From NCBI GenBank assembly GCA_017416805.1, contig JAFQBB010000032.1:62001-126000 (forward strand): a stretch of DNA of 64,000 bases. The letters are read 5' to 3'. Positions 17,882 to 24,739 of this stretch are shown piece by piece (within the stretch, counting starts at the first letter, position 1; every line of letters starts with the position of its first letter). The notes beneath the pieces are model-generated. The model was not told the DNA's origin. It did not search any database and saw only the letters and a program-made list of their open reading frames with translations. The position numbers and the translations under genes are program-made. Source of the stretch: Bacteroidaceae bacterium. Its GTDB lineage: Bacteria; Bacteroidota; Bacteroidia; Bacteroidales; Bacteroidaceae.

Positions 17882-19204
17882 ATGAAACTGATAATGACCT
17901 TCAAAGACCTGCGCAACTTCCTCGACGAAGATATTTGGCGCGTGACGAAAGAGGATGTCAATCCCCTCACTTACCGGTTGTATAATATATTAAAGGTGTT
18001 GATGCTGACGGTGCAACGTTTTATGCGTGACCGCATTGTAAACCGTGCTTCGGCACTTACGTACAGCACATTGCTTTCCATTGTGCCCATTTTTGCCATT
18101 CTGTTTGCCATTGCCCGAGGTTTTGGATTTGCCAACCTGATGGAGATGCAGATTCGCCAAGGCTTTGAGGGACAGAGCCTCGTGGTAGAGACGTTGATGG
18201 GATGGATTGACTCATACCTCGAACATGCCAAGAGTGGAGTCTTCATCGGAGTCGGCCTTGTGATGTTGCTTTGGACGGTGCTGACATTGACAGATAACAT
18301 TGAGCGAAACTTCAACCAGATATGGCAAGTGAAGAAACCACGTAGCCTTTTCCGCAAGATTACGGACTACTTCTCCATTTTCCTTCTTTTACCCATTCTT
18401 ATCGTAGTGTCGGGCGGTCTCTCGGTGTTTATGACCACTATGCTTAAAGACCTCGAGCAGTTCGAGTTGATGGCGCCCTTTGTGAAGTTCCTTATCCGCT
18501 CCATCCCCTTTGCATTCACCTCCATGATGCTGATTTCGCTCTACGTGTTCATGCCCAACACCAAGGTGAAGCTTCGCAATGCCCTTTTGCCAGGTATTGC
18601 TGCGGGTATAGCCTTCCAGTTCTTGCAATACTTCTACATCAACAGTCAGATATGGGTGGCCAACTACAATGCCATCTACGGTTCGTTTGCCGCCATCCCA
18701 CTCTTCCTCCTTTGGACACAAATCTCGTGGTGTATCTGCCTCTTTGGTGCCCAATTGACCTATGCCAGTCAGAATGTGGAAAACTACAATTTTGAAAAAG
18801 ATGCACGCAACATCAGCCGGCGCTATCACGATTTCCTGTGTATATTGATGATGAGCGCCATCTGCAAGCGCTTTTCACATGGCGAACATCCTTACTCGGC
18901 GCAAGAGCTTTCGCGAATGCACCGCATCCCCATCCGCATTGTGAACGAGATTCTTTATGAACTTCAAGACTTGGATTTGCTCTATCCGGTGACGGAAGAC
19001 GAGAAGAGCGACAACACCATTTATCTGCCTGCTGAAGACCTTAACCGACTGACGGTGCGTGAAGTGTTGAAGCGCATCGACACCGATGGCTCAGAGAATT
19101 TCAAGATTGACCACACGGGTGAATACAGTCACGAATGGCAAGCCCTTGCACGTGCTAAAGAGGCATACTATCGCGAGAGTGAAGTGTTGTTGAAGGATTT
19201 GTAG
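17882..19204 (+). CDS. YihY/BrkB family membrane protein with C-terminal winged-helix-like domain
   Basis: Inner-membrane protein of 440 residues. The YihY/BrkB domain covers about residues 30-300, with RASALTYSTLLSIVPIFAILFAI and a YGSFAAIPLFLLW motif and about six membrane segments. The remaining 140 residues are soluble and include a helix-turn-helix-like stretch (about 330-385, YSAQELSRMHRIPIRIVNEILYELQD-type) resembling Rrf2 winged helices. E. coli YihY lacks such an extension. ATG at 17882 follows an AGGAG ribosome site; an immediately preceding TTG is also in frame. The function of the family is not established (the older RNase BN assignment was withdrawn). Confidence 0.85.
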   Translation: MKLIMTFKDLRNFLDEDIWRVTKEDVNPLTYRLYNILKVLMLTVQRFMRDRIVNRASALTYSTLLSIVPIFAILFAIARGFGFANLMEMQIRQGFEGQSLVVETLMGWIDSYLEHAKSGVFIGVGLVMLLWTVLTLTDNIERNFNQIWQVKKPRSLFRKITDYFSIFLLLPILIVVSGGLSVFMTTMLKDLEQFELMAPFVKFLIRSIPFAFTSMMLISLYVFMPNTKVKLRNALLPGIAAGIAFQFLQYFYINSQIWVANYNAIYGSFAAIPLFLLWTQISWCICLFGAQLTYASQNVENYNFEKDARNISRRYHDFLCILMMSAICKRFSHGEHPYSAQELSRMHRIPIRIVNEILYELQDLDLLYPVTEDEKSDNTIYLPAEDLNRLTVREVLKRIDTDGSENFKIDHTGEYSHEWQALARAKEAYYRESEVLLKDL

Positions 19205-19205
19205 C

Positions 19206-19312
19206 GGACCCTCCCCCCCCTGCCCTTCCACAAAGGAGGGGGAGTAGTCAGTTCTGCTATACATTTTACTCCTTCCCCTTGGGGAAGTAAGGGATGGGGT
19301 CCGTCCCTTTTG
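19206..19312. repeat. C/G-rich imperfect palindrome between convergent genes
   Basis: CGGACCCTCCCCCCCC (from 19206) is complementary to GGGATGGGGTCCG near 19291-19303, and an inner pair AAGGAGGGGGAGTA / ACTCCTTCCCCTT also matches imperfectly. A run of T follows. The whole stretch can fold as one hairpin between the YihY gene and the nitroreductase gene and probably terminates both. It may belong to a dispersed family, but no second copy is in the window. Confidence 0.55.
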
Positions 19313-19316
19313 TTTT

Positions 19317-19853
19317 TTAATACCTGTTATATGCCACCACCTTTTCTTTCGGTTTGCGTACCTTCTGTTTCTTCGGCTTCAGGGAGTAGCCGATGGTGAT
19401 GTCGAGCAAGAGACGTTTTTTCTGAGGGATGCCCAACAGGTCTTTGATACCCTTTTCGTCAAACCACCCGAGGATGCACGAGCCGAGTCCTTCGGCTTCG
19501 GCGGCCAGCGAGATGTGGCTGGCGGCAATGCCTATATCCACGAGGGGAAAATACTTGTCTTTGATTTTGCTACCCAGGAGCGAAGTGATGTTCATGCTCT
19601 CTTCCACAATAAGGATGTGTACGGGTGCATCCTTGGCAAACTTGTTCATGCCAAGGCCGGCCGATGCCTTGCCGACTTTTATGGCCAATTCAGGATCGGT
19701 CACCACCACAAACTTCCACGGTTGGGCATTGCAAGCCGAGGGAGCCAGGCGGGCTGCCTCCAATATCCGCTCAAGCTTTTCCGGCTCTACGGGGCGGTTC
19801 TTGTCATACGCACGGTCGCTCTGACGGGCTTTGACTAATTCAAGGAAATCCAT
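19317..19853 (-). CDS. Nitroreductase family FMN-dependent oxidoreductase
   Basis: Flavoprotein of 178 residues. The N-terminus has the FMN-phosphate contact ARQSDRAYDK (nitroreductase RRSxR type) and the LEAARLAPSACNAQPWKF segment; near the C-terminus, EAEGLGSCILGWF and KKRLLLDITIGY are typical. Physiological substrate is unknown; such enzymes reduce nitro compounds, quinones or flavins with NAD(P)H. It follows the riboflavin synthase gene by 91 bp on the same strand, which fits an FMN-linked role, but that is inference. Confidence 0.88.
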   Translation of the reverse strand: MDFLELVKARQSDRAYDKNRPVEPEKLERILEAARLAPSACNAQPWKFVVVTDPELAIKVGKASAGLGMNKFAKDAPVHILIVEESMNITSLLGSKIKDKYFPLVDIGIAASHISLAAEAEGLGSCILGWFDEKGIKDLLGIPQKKRLLLDITIGYSLKPKKQKVRKPKEKVVAYNRY

Positions 19854-19865
19854 ATTTAGTTATTG

Positions 19866-19934
19866 GTGACAAGCTACGAGCTACAAGTGGGTTGTTGGTG
19901 CCGTATGGTAACTTGTCACTCGTAGCTCGTAGCT
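19866..19934. repeat. Phrase-like repeat forming a hairpin between ribE and nitroreductase
   Basis: GTGACAAGCTACGAGCTAC (19866-19884) and ACTTGTCACTCGTAGCTCGTAGCT words (19911-19934) share complementary blocks and can pair. Same word family as 13396-13512. Confidence 0.55.
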
Positions 19935-19944
19935 CTTCTCTCTG

Positions 19945-20544
19945 TCAATACTGGTTAATCCGGCTGATATACTTGCCAATGATGTCAAATTCAATGTTCA
20001 CACGGCTTCCTACTTTGAACGCATGGAAGTTGGTGTGTTCGTAAGTGTAAGGGATGATGGCCACCTGGAAGGTGTCGTCCGTAGGGTTGCACACTGTCAG
20101 GCTCACTCCGTTTACTGTTACTGAGCCTTTGTCAACGGTCAAGTATCCGCGACGAGCCATCTCACGGTCAAACGTGTATCGGAAGGTGAAGTACCAGCTC
20201 CCCTCCGCATCGTCGATGGCAATGCACTCGGCCGTCTGGTCAACGTGGCCTTGCACGATGTGGCCGTCCAAGCGTCCGTTCATCATCATCGAGCGCTCCA
20301 CATTCACCTCGTCGCCCACGTTCAGAAGTCCCAAGTTTGAGCGTTCGATGGTCTCCTTCATGGCCGTCACCGTGTAGGTGCCGTTCTCTATTTTCACTAC
20401 CGTCAGGCACACACCATTGTGCGCCACGCTTTGGTCAATCTTCAGTTCGTCCACAAACGAACACTTCATCGTCAGGTGCAGGTTCTCCTGCTCCTTCACC
20501 AGTGCCACCACGGTGGCTGTTTCTTCTACTATTCCTGAAAACAT
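19945..20544 (-). CDS. ribE: Riboflavin synthase, alpha chain
   Basis: Dismutates two 6,7-dimethyl-8-ribityllumazine molecules to riboflavin, the last step of the pathway. MFSGIVEETATV is the diagnostic N-terminus; two lumazine-binding repeats cover about residues 1-97 and 98-195, with GVCLTVV and GVSLTVC at the corresponding places. Length 199 is normal. Its start lies 15 bp after the stop of a toxin gene on the same strand, so it probably lies on the toxin-antitoxin transcript. No FMN riboswitch was seen. Confidence 0.95.
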   Translation of the reverse strand: MFSGIVEETATVVALVKEQENLHLTMKCSFVDELKIDQSVAHNGVCLTVVKIENGTYTVTAMKETIERSNLGLLNVGDEVNVERSMMMNGRLDGHIVQGHVDQTAECIAIDDAEGSWYFTFRYTFDREMARRGYLTVDKGSVTVNGVSLTVCNPTDDTFQVAIIPYTYEHTNFHAFKVGSRVNIEFDIIGKYISRINQY

Positions 20545-20559
20545 ATATGTTGTCTGTTC

Positions 20560-20898
20560 TTATAATCCGTTTTCTTTCAATATGAGTTGTAATTCCTTAT
20601 CCGTAATATTCTCGCGTTCGGATTTGTCGTAGATGTAATGCAAACCTATCTCCTTTTCCTCTTCTGACAATGTGAGGATGAGGGTAATGACTCTTGCACC
20701 ACCGCTTTTCCCTTTCCCCTTTGAAGAGATACCCAAGCGGACTTTATGCATTCCATTTCCCAAATCGCTTCCCATATATGGATTTTCAAGAAGTTCTTTG
20801 GACAATAGAATCAGGTCTTGCTTTAAGGAGTTGTAGCGTTTGGCCAATCTTTTGACTTCTTTGTCAAATTTGCGATAAGTCTTGACTTTATAGTTCAT
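20560..20898 (-). CDS. RelE/ParE-superfamily toxin
   Basis: Small basic protein of 112 residues. It opens with YRKFDKEVKRLAKRYNSLKQDL, the two-helix start of RelE-type toxins, and has the beta-sheet core with GMHKVRLGISSKGKGKSGGARVI and a C-terminal YDKSERENI segment found in type II toxins that act on mRNA. The ATG overlaps the upstream antitoxin gene by 11 bp, the typical coupled arrangement. Target (ribosome-bound mRNA or gyrase) cannot be decided from sequence alone. Confidence 0.85.
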   Translation of the reverse strand: MNYKVKTYRKFDKEVKRLAKRYNSLKQDLILLSKELLENPYMGSDLGNGMHKVRLGISSKGKGKSGGARVITLILTLSEEEKEIGLHYIYDKSERENITDKELQLILKENGL

Positions 20899-21169
20899 TC
20901 AATAATTCTTCTATAGGTCTTCCTTCAAGTTTTCCTTCACGAGCAAGTTTGATGTCCTTGCACGCCTCGTCAAACCCTGCCAATATTTCGGCCTTGGTAT
21001 AATATGGTGCAGGCTCTTCTGCCGCTATGGAGAGAGCTGCATTGTCCTCATTTTCCCGTTGCTTCACCAGTTCCTTGATGTAGGCCAGCACCTTGTCCAT
21101 ATAGCTCTTTTCATCGGCTATATAGCTTAACTGACGGAAGATTTCGGCATTCAATTCCATTGTGGTCAT
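20888..21169 (-). CDS. Putative type II antitoxin
   Basis: Protein of 93 residues, helical and acidic, preceding the RelE-like toxin with an 11-bp overlap. The N-terminal part (MELNAEIFRQLSYIADEK...) recalls antitoxins with a short N-terminal fold; the C-terminus (DEACKDIKLAREGKLEGRPIEELLNEL) is the likely toxin-binding tail. A good AGGAG ribosome site lies about 9 nt before the ATG. Identity rests mainly on the gene context. Confidence 0.75.
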   Translation of the reverse strand: MTTMELNAEIFRQLSYIADEKSYMDKVLAYIKELVKQRENEDNAALSIAAEEPAPYYTKAEILAGFDEACKDIKLAREGKLEGRPIEELLNEL

Positions 21170-21204
21170 ACGAGTATTCTCCTTTCTCTATATAAATAAC
21201 GTGG

Positions 21205-21212
21205 CAAAGATA
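21205..21212 (-). promoter_or_regulatory. -7 promoter box of the toxin-antitoxin operon
   Basis: On the minus strand the sequence reads TATCTTTG, a perfect Bacteroidetes -7 box, 36 bp before the antitoxin ATG. No clear -33 box is present at the usual distance. Confidence 0.5.
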
Positions 21213-21274
21213 GTGAATTTTAATCAGAATCCTCTCCTGCCACATGAATTTCGTATTTCTTTTCGCAATGAATA

Positions 21275-21343
21275 GGTTCAAAGTTCAAGATTCAAAGTTC
21301 AAACAGATTTCTCTTGAACCTTGAGCCTTGAACTTTGAACCTT
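21275..21343. terminator. Long GTTCAAAG-repeat hairpin downstream of the sirtuin gene
   Basis: Left arm 21275-21302 repeats the word GTTCAAAG/GTTCAAGA; right arm 21314-21343 is its imperfect complement (CTTGAACTTTGAACC). Arms are nearly 30 bp. It lies between the sirtuin stop and the toxin-antitoxin promoter and should terminate sirtuin transcription. A related hairpin is at 34450-34500. Confidence 0.6.
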
Positions 21344-21348
21344 AATTC

Positions 21349-22047
21349 TCACCCCTTCAGCGTCTCCCAAAGTTCCTTCACTCCTTCCGAGGCACCCTTT
21401 TGGATGATGTTGATGGGTCGGTCGGCATTGACGCGCACCTCGTTCGGGTCGATGAGGAACACTTCGCATCGGGGAGAGGCGTAATGCAGCAATCCGGCGG
21501 CGGGATAGACGTTCATCGATGTACCGATGATGACCAGTATGTCGGCCTTCTCCACATAATCCACCGCTACTTCAATGGCCGGTACTGCTTCGCCGAACCA
21601 CACGATGAAGGGGCGCAGTTGGGAGCCATCCTTGGCCAAGTCGCCTATCTTCACTTCCCACTCCTCAGGCTTCAGTTCTTGGATGAAGTCCGGATTGTTC
21701 GGCTGGCGGCTCGATGTCACCTTCATCAGTTCGCCATGCAGGTGGATGACGTGTGAACTTCCTGCCCGTTCGTGCAGGTTGTCCACGTTTTGTGTGATGA
21801 TGGTGATGTCGAAGTCCTTCTCCATTTCGGCCAACAGACGGTGTCCCTGGTTAGGCTCCACGTGTTGCAACTGGCGTCGGCGCTCGTTGTAGAAGCGCGT
21901 CACCAACTCCGGGTCGCGTGCATATCCTTCGGGCGTAGCCACCGCCTCCACGGGGTATTGTTCCCAAAGGCCTCCCGCATCGCGAAACGTACTGATACCA
22001 CTTTCGGCACTCATGCCGGCACCTGACAAAACGACTAATTTCTTCAT
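21349..22047 (-). CDS. cobB: Sir2-family NAD-dependent protein deacylase
   Basis: Removes acyl groups from lysine using NAD+. Motifs are GAGMSAESGI and STFRD at the N-terminus, TQNVDNLHERAG, the catalytic His in HLHGELMK (about residue 110), and GTSMNVYPAAGL. FYNERRR supplies the Tyr-x-x-Arg pair found in SIRT5/CobB-type enzymes that remove succinyl or malonyl groups. The four zinc-binding cysteines are absent; the only Cys is near residue 196. Length is 232. It stands alone with its own -7 box at 22125-22132. Confidence 0.92.
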   Translation of the reverse strand: MKKLVVLSGAGMSAESGISTFRDAGGLWEQYPVEAVATPEGYARDPELVTRFYNERRRQLQHVEPNQGHRLLAEMEKDFDITIITQNVDNLHERAGSSHVIHLHGELMKVTSSRQPNNPDFIQELKPEEWEVKIGDLAKDGSQLRPFIVWFGEAVPAIEVAVDYVEKADILVIIGTSMNVYPAAGLLHYASPRCEVFLIDPNEVRVNADRPINIIQKGASEGVKELWETLKG

Positions 22048-22124
22048 ATTCCCATTACTTTTTATTGGCAGGTTAACGACTCATTGCTTTTTCTTGTAGC
22101 TCATCACTCGTCACTAACAATGCA

Positions 22125-22132
22125 CAAAGATA
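22125..22132 (-). promoter_or_regulatory. -7 promoter box of the sirtuin gene
   Basis: TATCTTTG on the minus strand, 78 bp before the ATG. No -33 match at the right spacing. A CGTAGCTC-type phrase repeat (22095-22119) lies just downstream of the predicted start. Confidence 0.5.
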
Positions 22133-22171
22133 GATGTTTCTGTCGGATAAATCGTGTTTCGGGGAAAAAAG

Positions 22172-22203
22172 TTTGCAACCGAAATGAAAATATAGTACAT
22201 TTG
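22172..22203 (+). promoter_or_regulatory. Promoter of the DUF6078-like gene
   Basis: TTTG (22172-22175), 20 bp, then TACATTTG (22196-22203): a full consensus promoter. The leader would be about 25 nt. Confidence 0.7.
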
Positions 22204-22235
22204 TACCCATTGCAAACGAATAAGACTGATATTTT

Positions 22236-22664
22236 ATGAATGAAAAATCGACCGTACCTTCCTATTACGACATGTGTGTGGTGAGCGAATGTCCCAAAGC
22301 CTCTACCTGCTTGCGCCATGTTGCTCTGCCAATGACGGGCGAGCAGAAAGTCCGCATCTTCAATCCCCACCTGCTCGACAAGACGGGCAAGTGTCCCCAC
22401 TACGTCAAGGCTGAAAAAGTGTTTCACGCCAAGGGGTTCAAGGAGGTGATGGAGAAGTTGCCTCATGGTACCTACAAACGAGCTGTTTCGGCCCTGATGT
22501 CCTACTTCAGCGAGCGCACCTATTACCGCATCCGCAAGGGTGATCGCCTGCTCTCTCCTGACGAGCAGAAGGCCGTGCGCCGCATCATTGCCCGCCTTGG
22601 ATACACCGAGCCGTGGGAGTTTGATGCCTACGTGGAGGACTACCTTTGGGAGCAATCCTTCTGA
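22236..22664 (+). CDS. Uncharacterised protein, DUF6078-like
   Basis: Protein of 142 residues, no signal or membrane segment. Conserved-looking cysteines near the start (SECPKASTCLRH and KCPHYVK) suggest a metal site. The rest is helical and basic (KRAVSALMSYFSERTYYRIRKGDRLLSPDEQKAVRRI). It resembles small Bacteroidales proteins grouped as DUF6078; no function is known. It has its own consensus promoter and a hairpin terminator downstream, so it is a single-gene unit. Confidence 0.7.
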   Translation: MNEKSTVPSYYDMCVVSECPKASTCLRHVALPMTGEQKVRIFNPHLLDKTGKCPHYVKAEKVFHAKGFKEVMEKLPHGTYKRAVSALMSYFSERTYYRIRKGDRLLSPDEQKAVRRIIARLGYTEPWEFDAYVEDYLWEQSF

Positions 22665-22693
22665 TGCATTTGCTGCCAACTTTCTGCCTCCGC

Positions 22694-22801
22694 CTTGGCA
22701 GTTCACTACAGCCGGCTTGGCAGCACACTACAGTCGGCTTGGCAGCGCACTACAGTCGGCTTGGCAGTACACTGACATCGGCTTGGCAGTAGCTTGGCAG
22801 C
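22694..22801 (+). repeat. Tandem array of 22-bp units
   Basis: Four full units of CTTGGCAG(n)CACTACAGTCGG type at 22694-22715, 22716-22737, 22738-22759 and 22760-22781, then a degenerate fifth with two further CTTGGCAG words. The period is not a multiple of three, so it is not coding. It lies between the DUF6078-like gene stop and a hairpin. Confidence 0.9.
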
Positions 22802-22817
22802 AAATCTTCAATGTAAA

Positions 22818-22866
22818 ACAACTCCCGCCAGCCTGATTCCAAGAGGAAAAGACTGGCGGGAGTTGT
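22818..22866. terminator. Hairpin between convergent genes
   Basis: ACAACTCCCGCCAG (22818-22831) and CTGGCGGGAGTTGT (22853-22866) form a perfect 14-bp stem. It separates the plus-strand DUF6078-like gene from the minus-strand pectinesterase and probably terminates both. Confidence 0.75.
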
Positions 22867-22886
22867 TCGGGAGTAGGGGAGATGTA

Positions 22887-23876
22887 TTACTCCTGCTTGA
22901 GTTCCCATTCGAGGGACGGAGTACAGTGCATGACATTGCCTATGGTCACCTCTTTGGCCTCCTTGTCGGTCAGTTGGCGGCTCCAACTGATACGTTTTCC
23001 GGTTTCTGCTCCAGGGCCGTAGTTCTTGTATTCCAAATAGGTCGTAGCAGATACGTTTTCCTTGTTGCTCCATTCTTTCCAACCGGCAGGGACAATGTGG
23101 CTGCCCAGCTCACAATTCATGAAGAGTGTATAGGCATAAGGACGCCAAGGGCGGCCAAGATATACTTTGTTGACACCTGCGTCGGCCGTAAGTCTGCAAC
23201 GGTTGAATATGTAGCCATATCTGATGCCTTGCGGAGTAGATGCTGCCGTAATATAACTGTTGCGTTTGCTATGGATGGTGCACTCCTCGAACCATGCGGT
23301 TGACGGTCCGAAGATGAAATCGGTAGTTCCTTCAATGTGGCATTTGTTGAATACAACCCGTGTGCCGGCTACGCCTGTATAGACGGTGTCCTGATTGCCC
23401 AGCAGACGACAGTTGACGAGGGTTATACGGTCACCTTCGGTGTGCAGGGCTACAGCTTGTCCCAATTGGGGGGCATTGTTTTCGATAGTCAAGTTCTTGA
23501 TAGTGATATCGCTACCTTCTATTTTCAATGTGTAGGTACGGAAAGTGCTTATCTTCAAGGTGGTATTCGGATAGACCATGTTGGCATGATCGTTGTGGGT
23601 AATAACGGTCGTTTCGGGATTTTCGCCACACAATTCCACGTTAGTCAGCCATGAGGGAATGACGATTTTCTCGGAGTAGGTTCCTTTCTTTATGTAGATG
23701 ACCTTGTGGTAATCCATAAAAGCACGGCAAACTTCTACAGCCTCGCTGATGGTGCGGAAATGTCCGCTTCCTGCATGGTCAACGACAATGGTGTCAGCAT
23801 TGTCATAGGGCGAAGCAGCCTGTGTGGCAAATATGCCCATCCATGCCAATACGATGATAATGAGTTGTCTTTTCAT
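22887..23876 (-). CDS. Pectinesterase (carbohydrate esterase family 8)
   Basis: Demethylates the methyl-esterified galacturonate of pectin, outside the cytoplasm. Residues 1-21 form a signal peptide. The right-handed beta-helix carries all catalytic motifs: LLGNQDTVY (Gln-Asp pair), GTTDFIFG (nucleophile Asp) and LGRPWRPYAYT (Arg). Length 329 is normal. The ATG follows the tyrA stop by a single base, so it is translated as the last gene of the aromatic amino acid operon, an unexpected place. No other pectin gene is in the window. Confidence 0.93.
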   Translation of the reverse strand: MKRQLIIIVLAWMGIFATQAASPYDNADTIVVDHAGSGHFRTISEAVEVCRAFMDYHKVIYIKKGTYSEKIVIPSWLTNVELCGENPETTVITHNDHANMVYPNTTLKISTFRTYTLKIEGSDITIKNLTIENNAPQLGQAVALHTEGDRITLVNCRLLGNQDTVYTGVAGTRVVFNKCHIEGTTDFIFGPSTAWFEECTIHSKRNSYITAASTPQGIRYGYIFNRCRLTADAGVNKVYLGRPWRPYAYTLFMNCELGSHIVPAGWKEWSNKENVSATTYLEYKNYGPGAETGKRISWSRQLTDKEAKEVTIGNVMHCTPSLEWELKQE

Positions 23877-23877
23877 G

Positions 23878-24651
23878 TTATTTGATGTTTTCTCTGATTC
23901 TTGTCAAATAGTTCTTCATTCTTCCGGCATCTTTCTCGGAAATGATTTCCAGCAATTCTTTCAACTCCCGCCGTATGTTTTCCACTTGTCCGGGTGTGCG
24001 GGGATTGAAGAGAATCTCCTGTAGCAGGTAGTCATCCTCGTTCATCAGTCCGCGGGCTATGTCCATGTGGCGTTTGAAGGTCGTTCCCGGAGCATCCTGA
24101 TGTTTCATGACCGCAGAAAACACGAAGGTTGAAACGAATGGAATGGAGAGCGAATAAGCCACCGTTTCATCATGCTCATCAAACGTGTATTCGAAGATGT
24201 TCAGCTTCAGCGAACTGTAAAGGTCCTTGAAAAATATGCGCCCCATGTAATCACCTTCGGATATGATGATGGCATTCTCCTTGCCCAAATTGTCGAGATT
24301 GGCAAATGTCGGACCGAACATGGGGTGGGTCGAAACATAACGGAATCCGCTTGCCTCGTAGAAGTCTTTCAGTCCGGTCTTGACCGAAGCAATATCGCTC
24401 AGGATGCATGTCGGGGGCAGTATGGGCATGACTTGCCGGAAAGCCTCTAACGTATATTTTACCGTAGCGGCATTAATCACAAGCTCCGGGGCGAACTCCT
24501 TTATTTCGTCCAGAGAGGTGAAACGGTAAGTGTGATAAACGAACCGCAGGCGTGCCGGGTCAATGTCATATACGGCTGTTTCGTGCTGGAAACTCAGTAC
24601 ATCTGTCAGGAAGGAGCCCATTTTCCCGGCTCCAAGAATCAGAATCTTCAT
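23878..24651 (-). CDS. tyrA: Prephenate dehydrogenase
   Basis: Oxidises prephenate (or arogenate) on the way to tyrosine. The N-terminal Rossmann fold starts with ILGAGKMGSFL; the catalytic His lies in VSTHPMFGPTFANL (about residue 128). The helical C-terminal dimer domain completes 257 residues; there is no chorismate mutase or ACT fusion. It is the fourth biosynthetic gene of the operon, 88 bp after the DAHP synthase gene, and the gap contains a hairpin. Confidence 0.93.
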   Translation of the reverse strand: MKILILGAGKMGSFLTDVLSFQHETAVYDIDPARLRFVYHTYRFTSLDEIKEFAPELVINAATVKYTLEAFRQVMPILPPTCILSDIASVKTGLKDFYEASGFRYVSTHPMFGPTFANLDNLGKENAIIISEGDYMGRIFFKDLYSSLKLNIFEYTFDEHDETVAYSLSIPFVSTFVFSAVMKHQDAPGTTFKRHMDIARGLMNEDDYLLQEILFNPRTPGQVENIRRELKELLEIISEKDAGRMKNYLTRIRENIK

Positions 24652-24677
24652 TGTTTCTTTCAGTTATATATAGGGAG

Positions 24678-24728
24678 AACGGGCTATAAGTAACTCTGGC
24701 AAGTTGGCATAGTTTCTTGTAGCCCGTT
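24678..24728. repeat. Hairpin inside the aromatic operon
   Basis: AACGGGCTATAAG (24678-24690) and CTTGTAGCCCGTT (24716-24728) pair with one mismatch. It separates the DAHP synthase gene from tyrA and could tune the distal genes by partial termination or RNA processing. Confidence 0.55.
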
Positions 24729-24739
24729 ACCCGTAGTTG

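Noticed and set aside
19945-20600. FMN riboswitch before ribE
   Set aside because: Only 15 bp separate the toxin stop and ribE; no RFN element is possible there, and none was seen upstream.
22694-22801. CRISPR array
   Set aside because: The 22-bp units are directly adjacent with no spacers, and no cas gene is in the window.
22540-22836. A 98-codon plus-strand frame running through the 22-bp repeats
   Set aside because: It starts inside the DUF6078-like gene in another frame and its translation only reflects the repeat; the period is not a multiple of three.
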